In this document: piece after piece, positions 37,067-46,985 of the stretch
Position numbering within the stretch: position 1 is the stretch's first letter
Layout: the number at the start of each line of letters is the position of its first letter
Assembly: GCF_008932245.1 (NCBI RefSeq)
Contig: NZ_CP034910.1
Location: 1,798,001 to 1,862,000, forward strand
From: Sinorhizobium alkalisoli
GTDB taxonomy: Bacteria > Pseudomonadota > Alphaproteobacteria > Rhizobiales > Rhizobiaceae
Direction: 5' to 3'
Length of the DNA stretch: 64,000 nt
Notes under the pieces: generated by a model
The model's input: only the letters and a program-made list of their open reading frames with translations
The model's database searches: none
Told to the model about the DNA's origin: nothing
Made by a program: the position numbers and the translations under genes

Positions 37067-39054
37067 TACTCAGCCGCCTCCTCTTGTAGCGTCACGAGCA
37101 CCGTACCTTCGCTGACCTGCGCTCCCTCGGCCACGAGCACGCTCGCGACAGTTCCCTCGCGCGCCGCCGAAAGGGTCAATTCCATTTTCATCGCCTCCAT
37201 GACGACGAGCGCTTGGCCCTTGGCCACAGCCTCCCCCGCCCCGACCCGGACCAGCTTGATCAGTCCCGGCATCGGCGCGATGAGTTCGTCGTCGGCGATT
37301 TCTCCGCCGTGTCCGCCAGCGAAATGGTCCGGCAACTGGAACGTCAGGTTGCGGCCGTCGACAAACAGGGTCAATGTCTCGCCTTGGCGAACGAAGCGCA
37401 GCGCCCGCCGCCGGCCCGATACCTCGACACTGGCGCCATCCTCGAAACGCTCCAGCACTAGCACGGGAAAGGTGCTCGTACCCGCATGAACCGCGAACTG
37501 ATCACGCCCGCGCGCCTTCAGCGTCACGACCGAGTGCCCGCCCGCATGGTCGATCATGACGGTCCGGTCCGCGTCGCCCCAGATCTGCCAATGGCCGAGC
37601 GATAGCCACGGATCGTTGGAGGTGATCGGCCGGAGCACATCGGTCGAAACGATCGCCGCCAATGCCAGTTCCTCGTCGTCCGGGGCGACCGGTGCCGTGA
37701 GTCGTTCGATTTCGCGGTCGATCAGTCCCGTGTCCGGCCTCCCAGAGCGGAATTCATGCTCCTCCGTCAGCCGGATGAGAAAGTCGAGATTGGTCGCCGT
37801 CCCGCCGATGCGGCTTTCCTTGAGTGCGGTCTGCAGACGCGCGAGGGCCGCCGCTCGATTGCCGCCATGGACGATCAGCTTGGCGACCAAAGGATCGTAA
37901 TAGGGAGTGATCGCATCGCCCTGCCGTACGCCGGAGTCGATCCGCACGCCTTCGTCCGGAAAGCTCAGGTGCTTCAGTTCACCCGTTGCCGGCAGGAAGC
38001 CCCTGGCGGGATCTTCCGCATAGATTCGTGCCTCGAAGGCCCAGCCATCGACGCCGATATCCGCCTGTCTTCGCGGTAGCGGTTCGCCGGCAGCGACGCG
38101 CAATTGCCATTCGACGAGGTCGAGCCCGGTAACTGCCTCCGTCACCGGGTGCTCCACCTGCAAGCGTGTGTTCATCTCCATGAAATAGAACCGGTCCGGC
38201 CATAGCCCGTTCGTCACATCGGCAATGAATTCGACCGTGCCAGCCCCGACATAGCCGATCGCCTGCGCCGCTCTGACTGCGGCGTCGCCCATGGCGCGGC
38301 GCACCTCCGCCGTCATGCCCGGCGCCGGAGCCTCCTCAATCACTTTCTGGTGACGGCGTTGCAGCGAGCAGTCGCGCTCGAAGAGGTGAACGATATTTCC
38401 TTGGCGGTCGCCGAACACCTGCACCTCGATGTGGCGCGGCCGCGTCAGGTATTTCTCGATCAAGACCCCATCGTCGCCGAAGGCGGCCTTCGCTTCGCGC
38501 CGCGCCGATTCGAGCGCCTCGATGAAATCCTCCATCCGCTCGACGCGCCGCATGCCCTTGCCGCCACCGCCGGCTCGTGCCTTGATCAGCACCGGGTAGC
38601 CGATTTCCGCCGCCTGCCCTGCGAGGAAGTCCGCCTCTTGTGCATCGCCATGATAGCCCGGCACGACCGGAACGCCGGCGCGCTCCATCAGGGCCTTGGC
38701 CGCGTCCTTGAGACCCATGGCGCGGATCGCAGGCGCGGGCGGGCCGATGAAGATCATGCCGGCAGCCTCGACGGCTTCGGCAAAGTCGGCATTTTCCGAA
38801 AGGAAGCCGTAGCCTGGATGAATGGCGTCCGCGTCAACGCTTTTCGCCGCCGCAATGATCCGCTGGATCGAGAGATAGCTGTCGGCGGCGGGTGCCGGCC
38901 CGATCCGTATCGCTTCATCCGCCAGTGCCGCATGCATCGCCCCGTCGTCGGCATCGGAATAGACGGCAACGGTGCGCATGCCGAGGCGATGAGCAGTTCT
39001 GATGATGCGGCAGGCAATCTCACCGCGATTGGCAATCAGGAGCTTCGAAACCAT
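37066..39054 (-). CDS. mccA: 3-methylcrotonyl-CoA carboxylase alpha (biotin carboxylase + BCCP) subunit
   Basis: 662 residues. The biotin carboxylase part opens L-L-I-A-N-R-G-E-I-A-C-R-I and has the ATP-binding G-G-G-G-K-G-M-R-R-V. The C-terminal biotinyl domain has E-A-M-K-M-E with the biotin lysine near residue 623. With the beta subunit it carboxylates 3-methylcrotonyl-CoA. It is in one operon with the other leucine genes. Confidence 0.94.
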   Translation of the reverse strand: MVSKLLIANRGEIACRIIRTAHRLGMRTVAVYSDADDGAMHAALADEAIRIGPAPAADSYLSIQRIIAAAKSVDADAIHPGYGFLSENADFAEAVEAAGMIFIGPPAPAIRAMGLKDAAKALMERAGVPVVPGYHGDAQEADFLAGQAAEIGYPVLIKARAGGGGKGMRRVERMEDFIEALESARREAKAAFGDDGVLIEKYLTRPRHIEVQVFGDRQGNIVHLFERDCSLQRRHQKVIEEAPAPGMTAEVRRAMGDAAVRAAQAIGYVGAGTVEFIADVTNGLWPDRFYFMEMNTRLQVEHPVTEAVTGLDLVEWQLRVAAGEPLPRRQADIGVDGWAFEARIYAEDPARGFLPATGELKHLSFPDEGVRIDSGVRQGDAITPYYDPLVAKLIVHGGNRAAALARLQTALKESRIGGTATNLDFLIRLTEEHEFRSGRPDTGLIDREIERLTAPVAPDDEELALAAIVSTDVLRPITSNDPWLSLGHWQIWGDADRTVMIDHAGGHSVVTLKARGRDQFAVHAGTSTFPVLVLERFEDGASVEVSGRRRALRFVRQGETLTLFVDGRNLTFQLPDHFAGGHGGEIADDELIAPMPGLIKLVRVGAGEAVAKGQALVVMEAMKMELTLSAAREGTVASVLVAEGAQVSEGTVLVTLQEEAAE

Positions 39055-39070
39055 GCGTCTCTCTTCCGCT

Positions 39071-39454
39071 TCACTGCGCCGCCACCACTTCGACCTCGAG
39101 CAGCCAGGCCGAATCGAAAATACCGGTGACCACGACCGTCATCGCCGGCGCCAGGGTGCCGAGATACTCGTTGCGGATCTCCCGGTTCTCGACGGTGTGC
39201 TGCCTGTCGGCGAGATAGGTCGTCACCTTCACGACATCGGTCTTGGACATGCCAGCGGCCTTCAACTGCGCATCAACGTTGAGCCACACCTGGCGCGCCT
39301 GGGCGTCAAACCCCTCCGGCACGGCATCGTCCGATGTCATCGGGATCTGGCCGCTGACAAAGAGCAGCCGGCGGAAGTTCTCGATGCTGACCGCCTGCGA
39401 ATAGCCGCCGCGAGGCTGCGGCGCATTCATGGCATTGATATTGTCCCGTTTCAT
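39071..39454 (-). CDS. RidA family protein in the leucine operon
   Basis: About 127 residues from the ATG at 39454. Landmarks are R-R-L-L-F-V-S-G-Q-I-P and V-V-K-V-T-T-Y-L-A-D-R. It is longer at the start than the other RidA copy and lacks an obvious P-x-R motif, ending V-V-V-T-G-I-F-D-S-A-W-L-L-E-V-E-V. It lies between mccB and mccA, so it belongs to the operon, but the pathway has no PLP step, so its role is unclear. Confidence 0.8.
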   Translation of the reverse strand: MKRDNINAMNAPQPRGGYSQAVSIENFRRLLFVSGQIPMTSDDAVPEGFDAQARQVWLNVDAQLKAAGMSKTDVVKVTTYLADRQHTVENREIRNEYLGTLAPAMTVVVTGIFDSAWLLEVEVVAAQ

Positions 39455-39472
39455 CCCCGACCCTTCCATAAC

Positions 39473-41080
39473 CTACATTCTGAACAAGCCGAAACGCGTC
39501 TCCTCGATCGGCGCATTCAGCGCCGCCGAGAGCGACAGGGCCAGAACCTCGCGGCTCTTGCGCGGATCGATGACGCCATCGTCCCAAAGACGCGCCGAGG
39601 CATAAAGCGGATGGCTTTGGCGTTCAAAAAGATCGAGAACGGGTTTGCGGAAACGTGCTTCCTCCTCGTCGCTCCAAGGGGTGCCGGCCCGACGCAACGC
39701 TTCGCCGCGCACGGTCGAGAGTACTCCCGCCGCCTGTTCGCCGCCCATGACGGAGATGCGGCTGTTCGGCCAGGTCCAGAGGAAGCGCGGCGAAAAGGCC
39801 CGGCCGCACATGCCGTAATTGCCGGCCCCGAACGAGCCGCCGACGAGCATGGTGATCTTCGGCACCTTGACGGTCGCGACGGCCGTCACCAGCTTGGCCC
39901 CGTGCTTGGCGATGCCCTCGGTCTCGTACTTGCGCCCGACCATGAAGCCGGTGATGTTCTGCAGGAAGACGAGCGGAATGCGGCGCTGCCCGCAGAGTTC
40001 CACGAAATGCGCGCCTTTCAGTGCCGATTCGGAGAACAGGACGCCGTTATTGGCGATGATGCCGACCGGCATGCCGTGGACATGGGCGAAACCGCAGACG
40101 AGCGTGGTTCCGAAACGCCCCTTGAACTCGTCGAAGCGCGAACCGTCCACGATACGGGCGATAACCTCGCGAATCTCATAGGGCGTCCTCACATCGGCGG
40201 GGACGATACCGGCGATTTCGCCCGGATCGTAGAGCGGCGGCTCAGGCGCGCGCAGTTCCACCGTCCAGGGCTTTTCGCGGTTCAATGCGGAAATGACGCG
40301 GCGCGCAAGCGCCAGCGCATGCGCGTCGTCGCGGGCGAGGTGATCGGCAACGCCGGAGAGACGCGTATGCACATCGGCACCGCCAAGATCCTCGGCTGAG
40401 ACAATCTCTCCCGTTGCTGCGCGCACAAGCGGCGGACCAGCGAGAAAGATCGTGCCCTGCCCCTCGACGATGATCGTCTCGTCCGACATGGCCGGCACGT
40501 AAGCGCCCCCGGCCGTGCAGGAGCCCATCACCACTGCGACCTGGGGAATGCCGGCCGCAGACATGTTCGCCTGGTTGTAGAATATCCGGCCGAAGTGATC
40601 GCGATCGGGAAAGACCTCGTCCTGGTTCGGCAGGTTGGCACCGCCGGAATCGACGAGATACACGCAAGGGAGACGGTTCTCGGCCGCGATCTCCTGCGCC
40701 CTCAAATGCTTTTTCACCGTCATCGGATAATAGGTGCCGCCTTTGACGGTCGGATCGTTGCAGACGACCATGCATTCGCGGCCGGAGATACGGCCGATGC
40801 CGGAGATCAGCCCGGCACCGGGTGCGTCGCCGTTATACATGCCGTGCGCGGCGGTCGCGCCGATCTCGAGAAAGGGCGTCGCAGGGTCGATCAGCGATGC
40901 AATCCGGTCCCGCGGCAGGATCTTGCCTCGGCTGACATGGCGTTCGCGCGCCGCCTCCCCGCCCCCGGCAGCGGCGAGCCGCACCGCCTCCTCGACGGTC
41001 GAGATCGCCTCCGCCATGGCGGCGCGATTTGCCCTGAACACATCCGAGGATGGCGAGATTTGCGATCGCAATATTGTCAT
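39473..41080 (-). CDS. mccB: 3-methylcrotonyl-CoA carboxylase beta (carboxyltransferase) subunit
   Basis: 535 residues from the ATG at 41080; an upstream ATG at 41131 would add 17 residues close to the ivdH stop. Landmarks: [34 protein letters not shown] and [11 protein letters not shown], all from the acyl-CoA carboxyltransferase family. Confidence 0.94.
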   Translation of the reverse strand: MTILRSQISPSSDVFRANRAAMAEAISTVEEAVRLAAAGGGEAARERHVSRGKILPRDRIASLIDPATPFLEIGATAAHGMYNGDAPGAGLISGIGRISGRECMVVCNDPTVKGGTYYPMTVKKHLRAQEIAAENRLPCVYLVDSGGANLPNQDEVFPDRDHFGRIFYNQANMSAAGIPQVAVVMGSCTAGGAYVPAMSDETIIVEGQGTIFLAGPPLVRAATGEIVSAEDLGGADVHTRLSGVADHLARDDAHALALARRVISALNREKPWTVELRAPEPPLYDPGEIAGIVPADVRTPYEIREVIARIVDGSRFDEFKGRFGTTLVCGFAHVHGMPVGIIANNGVLFSESALKGAHFVELCGQRRIPLVFLQNITGFMVGRKYETEGIAKHGAKLVTAVATVKVPKITMLVGGSFGAGNYGMCGRAFSPRFLWTWPNSRISVMGGEQAAGVLSTVRGEALRRAGTPWSDEEEARFRKPVLDLFERQSHPLYASARLWDDGVIDPRKSREVLALSLSAALNAPIEETRFGLFRM

Positions 41081-41114
41081 GGTCCCCCCAGACCTATCCT
41101 TTCGCTCCGCCCCG

Positions 41115-42278
41115 CTATTTCGTTTCGGCAAAGAGCTCCCGGCCGATCAGCATGCGGCGGATTTCGCTGGTGCCGGCGCCGATCTCGTAAAGCTTCGCGT
41201 CGCGCAGCAGCCGGCCGGCCGGAAAGTCGTTGGTGTAGCCGTTACCGCCAAGCGCCTGGATCGCCTCAAGCGCCATAAAAGTCGCCCTCTCCGCCGCGTA
41301 GAGAATGCACCCCGCGGCATCCTTGCGCGCCGTCTCGCCGCGGTCGCAGGCGGCCGCTACCGCATAGACATAGGCGCGTGCGGCGTTCAGTGTCACATAC
41401 ATGTCGGCAAGCTTTCCCTGCATCAACTGAAACTCGCCGATCGGTTGACCGAACTGCGTGCGTTCATGGAGATAGGGGACGACGACATCGAGGCAAGCGG
41501 CCATGATGCCGAGCGGACCTGCTGAGAGAACAACCCGCTCGTAGTCGAGGCCCGACATCAACACCTTGACACCCTCACCGATCTTGCCGAGCACGTTTTC
41601 TTCCGGAACCTCGCAGTCCCTGAAGATGAGCTCCGAAGTGTTCGAACCGCGCATGCCGAGCTTGTCGAGCTTCTGGCCGGTCGAGAAACCGGGAAAGGTC
41701 TTTTCGACCAGGAAGGCGCTGATGCCGCGCGGTCCGGCCGCCGGATCGGTCTTGGCATAGACCACCAGCACATCGGCGTCGGGGCCGTTGGTGATCCACA
41801 TCTTGCTGCCATTCAGAATGAAGCGGTCGCCGCGCTTTTCGGCCCTAAGCTTCATGGATACGACATCCGAACCGGCGCCCGGTTCGGACATGGCCAGCGC
41901 CCCGACATGCTCACCCGAAATCAATTTCGGCAGATATTTCGCTTTCTGCGGCGGGGTGCCGTTGCGGTTGATCTGGTTGATGCAGAGATTGGAATGGGCG
42001 CCATAGCTCAGGCCCACCGAGGCGGAAGCGCGGCTGATCTCTTCCATCGCCACGCAATGGGCAAGGTAGCCAAGGCCGGCACCGCCATACGACTCGTCCG
42101 CCGTAATACCGAGCAGCCCCATCTCGCCCATCTGGCGCCAGAGCGGGGCAGGGAAGGCATTGTTGCGGTCGGCCTCGTCCGCCAGCGGTGCGATGCGCTC
42201 GGCAGCGAAGCGGCGAACGCTGTCGCGCAATGCGTCGATCTCCTCGCCGAGTGCGAAGTTCAATCCACCTTGAAACAT
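41115..42278 (-). CDS. ivdH: isovaleryl-CoA dehydrogenase
   Basis: 387 residues from the ATG at 42278. It has the acyl-CoA dehydrogenase landmarks [20 protein letters not shown] and a C-terminal [13 protein letters not shown]. The residues Y-E-R-V and R-T-Q-F-G-Q-P-I fit the isovaleryl branch. It uses FAD to oxidise isovaleryl-CoA. It is the first gene of the leucine operon. Confidence 0.93.
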   Translation of the reverse strand: MFQGGLNFALGEEIDALRDSVRRFAAERIAPLADEADRNNAFPAPLWRQMGEMGLLGITADESYGGAGLGYLAHCVAMEEISRASASVGLSYGAHSNLCINQINRNGTPPQKAKYLPKLISGEHVGALAMSEPGAGSDVVSMKLRAEKRGDRFILNGSKMWITNGPDADVLVVYAKTDPAAGPRGISAFLVEKTFPGFSTGQKLDKLGMRGSNTSELIFRDCEVPEENVLGKIGEGVKVLMSGLDYERVVLSAGPLGIMAACLDVVVPYLHERTQFGQPIGEFQLMQGKLADMYVTLNAARAYVYAVAAACDRGETARKDAAGCILYAAERATFMALEAIQALGGNGYTNDFPAGRLLRDAKLYEIGAGTSEIRRMLIGRELFAETK

Positions 42279-42587
42279 CCCGTCCTCCTCCTTTGGCAAC
42301 CCGGCGATAATCTCCTCACCCGGGTGGCCGAACCGTGCTGCAATTCAACATGCTGCAGCGGTCCATGATAACGCCGCGCGGCTTTGTCGCGAACGATAAC
42401 ATCGCTGACGGCTAATTTCCTTCCAAAGAGCTGGCCCGCCAAGCACGATCTGCAAAGAAGAACCCGGCGCCAACAGCAAGACGCTGCTCCGCCGTCGCCT
42501 GCTTCAGTGCCCGCCAGCGCCCGGGCCACCGATCGTCGCCCGTCAGATCTTCTGTACAATAGGGGAGAAACCAACTATTTTTTGGCA
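42279..42587. other. intergenic region between divergent ivdH and Lrp-family genes
   Basis: 309 bp that should hold the promoters of the leucine operon (minus) and the regulator (plus). An AGGGGAG site lies at 42561-42567, some distance from the Lrp ATG. I did not see a clear operator or a gene. Confidence 0.4.
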
Positions 42588-43055
42588 ATGGATGCAACTG
42601 ACAGAAAAATCGTTGGCATACTCAGCGCAGATGCGCGGACCTCGTTAACGGAAATCGGCGCGACGGTCGCCCTTTCCCCCTCGGCGGTCAACGAGCGCAT
42701 CCGCCGCCTCGTGGCTGGCGGCGTCATCCGCGGTTTCACGCTCGAAGTCGATCACCGGTCGCTGGGGTTCGACGCGCTTGCCTTCGTCTGGATCGCTCTT
42801 TCCGCCGACGCCGACGAGACTGAATTTCGCAGATTCATAGCTGGCCATCCGGCGGTCGCGGAGTGCCATCATGTCACCGGCGGATGGTCCTATTGCGTCA
42901 AGGTCCGCATGCCGACGCTTGGCGACATCGAACCCTTTCTCGGGGAATTGAAGGCGCGCCGTTTCATCGGCCGCAGCGAAACGGTGATCGCCCTCTCAAC
43001 CGTCGCGGAAAACACCCTCACCTTACCGGGCGGCGAAGACCCGAAGCGAGGGTGA
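42588..43055 (+). CDS. Lrp/AsnC family transcriptional regulator
   Basis: 155 residues from the ATG at 42588. The N-terminal HTH spans about 5-55 with S-A-D-A-R-T-S-L-T-E-I-G and L-S-P-S-A-V-N-E-R-I-R-R-L. The C-terminal RAM-type effector domain has A-E-C-H-H-V-T-G-G-W-S-Y-C-V-K-V. The LysE gene starts 3 bp after its stop, so the regulator and exporter form one unit. It could also act on the divergent leucine operon. Confidence 0.9.
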   Translation: MDATDRKIVGILSADARTSLTEIGATVALSPSAVNERIRRLVAGGVIRGFTLEVDHRSLGFDALAFVWIALSADADETEFRRFIAGHPAVAECHHVTGGWSYCVKVRMPTLGDIEPFLGELKARRFIGRSETVIALSTVAENTLTLPGGEDPKRG

Positions 43056-43057
43056 AC

Positions 43058-43687
43058 ATGACCCTCATGCTTTTCGTAAAAGGGCTGGTGCTTGGAGTTG
43101 CGATCGCCGCGCCGCTTGGCCCGATCGGCTTGCTCTGCATCAATCGTACGCTGGAGCGCGGCTTCTGGGCCGGCGTAGCAGGCGGACTTGGTACCGCACT
43201 CGCCGACGCCACCTATGCCATGCTCGCGGCGGCAGGATTTGCCGCCTTCGCAGCGACGCTTGCGACGCTTTCGGTTCCGCTCGGACTCATCGGCGGCCTC
43301 TTCATGCTCTGGCTCGGCTGGCGCGGTCTGAGGCCGACGCCAACGGCCACGGCTGTCGAGGTGGGCAGCCGCGGTCTCGCCCGCATGGTGGCGGCAACCT
43401 TTCTGCTGACGATGGGAAACCCGACCACCATCCTGTCCTTCGCTGCGATCTTCGCGGGTCTCGGCCTTGCCGCGATCGGCGACAGAATGAATACGGCGAT
43501 CGTTGTGGCCGGCGTCTTTCTCGGCTCGCTTGCCTGGTGGTTCGCCTTGAGCGGCGGCGTTGCGTTTGCTCGAGCGAAGCTGCCCGAGCGTTTCGCCGCG
43601 TGGACGTCTCGGTTTTCAGGGCTCATCCTGATCGGGTTCGGCGTCGCCGCGCTTGCTTCGGCAGGTGCCGACCTCATCCGCCGCTGA
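43058..43687 (+). CDS. LysE family amino-acid exporter
   Basis: 209 residues, six membrane segments. The family opening A-I-A-A-P-L-G-P-I-G-L-L-C-I is near residues 15-28 and L-T-M-G-N-P-T-T-I-L-S-F-A-A near 117. It exports an amino acid or related compound and is probably induced through the Lrp-type partner. Confidence 0.88.
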   Translation: MTLMLFVKGLVLGVAIAAPLGPIGLLCINRTLERGFWAGVAGGLGTALADATYAMLAAAGFAAFAATLATLSVPLGLIGGLFMLWLGWRGLRPTPTATAVEVGSRGLARMVAATFLLTMGNPTTILSFAAIFAGLGLAAIGDRMNTAIVVAGVFLGSLAWWFALSGGVAFARAKLPERFAAWTSRFSGLILIGFGVAALASAGADLIRR

Positions 43688-43882
43688 CAGACGACCTCCG
43701 CCCTTTGTCTCGGCGAACCGCGCGACGGCAGCGAAACCGGTTATGGCGCGAGCAACCGATGGTGGTCGCGCGAAAAATGCTGGGCAATACGGAAGAAAAA
43801 GGCATTTCAGCTGCAGAAATTGGCGCGCAAAGATTGCATGGTCGCCGCGATTCAAGCACATTTGGATTCAAGACTACACCTA

Positions 43883-43906
43883 TAGGTAATCGAGTAGGTA
43901 ATCGAG
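43883..43906 (+). repeat. tandem 12-bp repeat upstream of the XRE regulator gene
   Basis: TAGGTAATCGAG occurs twice in immediate succession, about 20 bp before the start of the regulator at 43926, just upstream of its ribosome site AAGGAG. The position is right for an operator or for a spacer in the leader. Confidence 0.8.
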
Positions 43907-43925
43907 CTTGCAAGGAGAATAGCAG

Positions 43926-44372
43926 ATGAAGAAGGATCCCAATCCGATCGATGTCTTCGTCGGTTCGCGCGTGCGAATGCGCCGATTGATGGTCGGACTG
44001 AGCCAGGAAAAACTTGCCGACGGCCTGGGCATCACTTTCCAGCAGGTGCAGAAATACGAGAAGGGCACAAACCGCGTCGGCGCAAGCCGGCTGCAGGCGA
44101 TTGCCGACATCCTTGGCGTGCATCCGAGCTTCTTTTTCCAGGAGGACGACAAGACCCAGGCGCGCGAAGCCCCTGCCGATATCCAGGAATCGCAGGAGAT
44201 TTCCTCTTTCGTCGCATCGCGCGAGGGCATCGCCCTCAACAGAGCTTTCCTGAAGATCGCCGATCCGGTCCTGCGGAAAAAGATCATCTCGCTCGTTGCC
44301 GCTATGGCGAACACGCCGGAGGCGGAGCAACTTCCATCCGGGGCGCACCACAGCGAATCCCTGCACAGCTGA
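43926..44372 (+). CDS. XRE family HTH regulator
   Basis: 148 residues. An HTH is clear near 15-70 (R-M-R-R-L-M-V-G-L-S-Q-E-K-L-A and F-Q-Q-V-Q-K-Y-E-K-G-T-N-R-V), ending A-D-I-L-G-V-H-P-S-F-F-F. This form is common among multi-copy rhizobial regulators, in which the C-terminal ~75 residues are variable. The 12-bp tandem repeat before it may be its own site. Confidence 0.85.
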   Translation: MKKDPNPIDVFVGSRVRMRRLMVGLSQEKLADGLGITFQQVQKYEKGTNRVGASRLQAIADILGVHPSFFFQEDDKTQAREAPADIQESQEISSFVASREGIALNRAFLKIADPVLRKKIISLVAAMANTPEAEQLPSGAHHSESLHS

Positions 44373-44530
44373 CGGTCGTCGGTTGTGGCGGCCTGGAAAG
44401 GACCGAGTACCGCCGACGCAAGGCGCGGACAAGTCGGGCCACCTCGTGCCTTGCCGTTCGACATCACGCGACTGCCGCATCAACGATACGTTGCAGCATA
44501 TGCCCGAACCGGCATGACGCCGTTGCCCGC

Positions 44531-45235
44531 ATGAAAGTCGTCTTCGTCGGTCCTACGGTTCCCGATGCCTCGGAAATGGCCGGTGAGGCGCTCGTCATTC
44601 GTCCGCCTGCCCGGCAGGGCGACATATTGCGCGCCGTGCGCGACGGTACCACCGCGATCGGCATTATCGACGGCATTTTCGAGCGTGTCGCGCCGGTCTG
44701 GCACAAGGAGATCCTTTTCGCTCTGTCGCAAGGCATTGCCGTCCTTGGCGCAGCGAGCATGGGAGCCCTGCGCGCTGCCGAATGCGCCGCCTTCGGCATG
44801 ATTGGGATCGGCGCGATTTACCGCGAATACGCAGCGGGCGGGACTGTGGACGATTCCGACGTGGCGTTGCTGCATGCTCCGCAAGAGCTCGGCTACGCGC
44901 CGCTCACCCTTCCCCTCGTCAACGTCCGGGCGACACTGCGGCGCCTCGCAGAGCGGCAGACCATTTCGGCAACGCACGCATCGGCGATCGAAGACGCCGC
45001 TGCCAAGCTCTTCTACAAGGAGCGAACCTGGCCCACCATCATCGCAGGCGCAAGCCTCCCGCATGCGGATCGCGAAGCTCTGGCAGCGTTGCTGCGCGCC
45101 GGATATGTCGACCAGAAGCACGCGGACGCTCTGGAGCTGTTGAAGGAGCTGTCTCTTCTGTCGGGAGCGGACGCCTCGAGGCAGGGATGGAGGTTCAATG
45201 CGACAAGTCTCTGGACGCGACTTCAGGAAATGTAG
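44531..45235 (+). CDS. TfuA-like protein
   Basis: 234 residues. It has the TfuA core: F-V-G-P-T-V-P, then R-Q-G-D-I-L-R-A, I-G-I-I-D-G-I-F and G-A-A-S-M-G-A-L-R-A-A-E, then M-I-G-I-G-A-I-Y-R-E-Y. TfuA proteins usually act with a YcaO protein to install backbone thioamides or make trifolitoxin-like RiPPs. No YcaO gene is visible in this window. Convergent with the secreted protein at 45313-45939. Confidence 0.85.
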   Translation: MKVVFVGPTVPDASEMAGEALVIRPPARQGDILRAVRDGTTAIGIIDGIFERVAPVWHKEILFALSQGIAVLGAASMGALRAAECAAFGMIGIGAIYREYAAGGTVDDSDVALLHAPQELGYAPLTLPLVNVRATLRRLAERQTISATHASAIEDAAAKLFYKERTWPTIIAGASLPHADREALAALLRAGYVDQKHADALELLKELSLLSGADASRQGWRFNATSLWTRLQEM

Positions 45236-45312
45236 TTGACGCTGCGCATTGGACTTAGAGCGTCGCGGCGGCGGTTTTACCGCTCGGGTGGTTCCCACGG
45301 TGGTTTAAGATC

Positions 45313-45939
45313 TTAATTGGCAGCGAAGCAGTAGAATAGACCGTCTCCGCCGGTGCTCCTGAACGCTTCCAGCGTACAGCCGCCACGCGTCGAATGGGAC
45401 GAGTTCCACGACTTGGCGGCAGCCGAGTCGTCCAAGCCGGTGCGGTCGCTGTGGCCCACGATCGCTGCGCCTTCCGCGCCGCCCATCGTCCAGTTGCCGC
45501 ACGTTTCCGGCGCCGCCGTTCCATCGGGCAGTGAGCCCGTCAGAATGTCGTGGCGGTTCGGGTTGTCACCGCGGCCGGGGATGACTTCTCCTTTTTCGTT
45601 GAGTGCCGTCTGCTTGGATATGTTGTTGCCACCGCCATGTAGCGAGGCAACATCATCGGCAATCCTTTCACCCTTGGCGTTGTACCAGGGTCCTGTGCCA
45701 ATGCGATCCTTGGCATTCTCACGGTCGGTGGAGAGATAGGCTCTCCAGGTCTTGCCTGTCGAACCACTGGCCGCCGCCAGCGCGCTACAATGGGCGTCTG
45801 CGCCCGGAAGGCCTCCGAGGTCCCCGCCCTCGCCTGGGTTGACGCTGGTGACGAAGAAGCTCATCGACGTGTCCTGGGCGCGGGCTGCGAGGACCGAACA
45901 GGCTAATGCGGCTGCGACGAATACTAGCCGACGTTTCAT
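45313..45939 (-). CDS. secreted lectin-like (C-type-lectin-fold) protein
   Basis: 208 residues with a clear Sec signal (cut near A-A-R-A-Q). The mature part has D-A-H-C-S-A-L-A, a W-R-A-Y-L-S-T motif, an acidic G-P-W-Y-N-A-K-G-E segment and cysteines in C-G-N-W, G-G-C-T and F-Y-C-F. This layout resembles the DUF1554/endostatin-like C-type lectin fold, but the assignment is tentative. It would be periplasmic or exported. Confidence 0.55.
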   Translation of the reverse strand: MKRRLVFVAAALACSVLAARAQDTSMSFFVTSVNPGEGGDLGGLPGADAHCSALAAASGSTGKTWRAYLSTDRENAKDRIGTGPWYNAKGERIADDVASLHGGGNNISKQTALNEKGEVIPGRGDNPNRHDILTGSLPDGTAAPETCGNWTMGGAEGAAIVGHSDRTGLDDSAAAKSWNSSHSTRGGCTLEAFRSTGGDGLFYCFAAN

Positions 45940-46148
45940 GACAACCCTCCCGCGATATTCGAGCCTTCAGTGTATTGTCGGAGTCGGCGGCCGTAAAATC
46001 GAAATCTCGTGAGGAGAACGGCGTGCCGCCCGGGCCTTCCAGTATTGGCGAAGAGCGGCACCGCTCTCCGTTGACGTTCGGAACCGAAGAACTCCGTTTT
46101 GAATTGTAGCTGCATGACCAACCGTGCAGCAACGGATACGGGGTTGCG

Positions 46149-46985
46149 ATGGCGACGAGGACATCCGCAGATTCGAAAACAGCTTTCGCGTTGCCCGCCA
46201 CCAGCGAATGGTGGACGCAGCACCGCGGCGACTGGCCGGTCGTCGCAACCGCCATTCACAATGGGCACATGGCTCGCGACGCAGTGCGAAGCCTGTTTGC
46301 GCTTTCCGAAGCAGAACGTCGGCGTGAGGAAGATCCGTTCACCGAGTTCCTGATCCGCGACATCCCGAACCGGATCGTCGTTCACCGCTCGCGGTTTGAA
46401 GTCGACATCAACCGGGCGCGAAGCGGCGCCGTCTATCTGCGTCCGGAACAGGCTTGGGGCCTCAGGGTCTGGAAGACGGAACCGCCGCGGGATCTCGTCG
46501 AAGCATGCCTCGCCATGCACGACGAGTACTATGCGATGCTGCATTCGTTCCTTGCCGGGGTCGAGCGCTGCCACGGACGGTTCGTCGTTCTCGATGTGCA
46601 CAGTTACAATCATCGACGGGCGGGCCCGGGATCGGAACCTATGCTCCCGGCGGAGGCGCCTGACATCAATATAGGCACGTTCTCCATGGACCGGCGAAGA
46701 TGGTCATTTGTGGTGGATCGCCTGGTGGAGGCGCTGCGCGCCTCCGACTTTCCCGGCGGCCGATTGGACGTCCGCGAGAACATCGCATTTCAGGGCCGGG
46801 GCGAGCAGACACGCTTCATCCACGAGCACTTTCCAAACACGGGCTGTGCGATTGCGGTCGAATTCAAGAAAGTCTTCATGGATGAGTGGACCGGCGAGCC
46901 GCGGGGCGATGTCCTCACGGCGCTCAGGCGACTCGTTCGATCGGCCGTGCCGATACTGCTCGACGAATTGGAGGCGCGTCGATGA
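46149..46985 (+). CDS. N-formylglutamate amidohydrolase-like protein
   Basis: 278 residues. Landmarks are R-S-R-F-E-V-D-I-N-R-A-R near residues 80-91 and V-L-D-V-H-S-Y-N-H-R-R near 150-160, which carry the metal-site residues of the family. It could remove a formyl or other acyl group from glutamate or a glutamyl product. The stop overlaps the start of the next gene (ATGA), so the two are co-translated. Confidence 0.82.
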   Translation: MATRTSADSKTAFALPATSEWWTQHRGDWPVVATAIHNGHMARDAVRSLFALSEAERRREEDPFTEFLIRDIPNRIVVHRSRFEVDINRARSGAVYLRPEQAWGLRVWKTEPPRDLVEACLAMHDEYYAMLHSFLAGVERCHGRFVVLDVHSYNHRRAGPGSEPMLPAEAPDINIGTFSMDRRRWSFVVDRLVEALRASDFPGGRLDVRENIAFQGRGEQTRFIHEHFPNTGCAIAVEFKKVFMDEWTGEPRGDVLTALRRLVRSAVPILLDELEARR

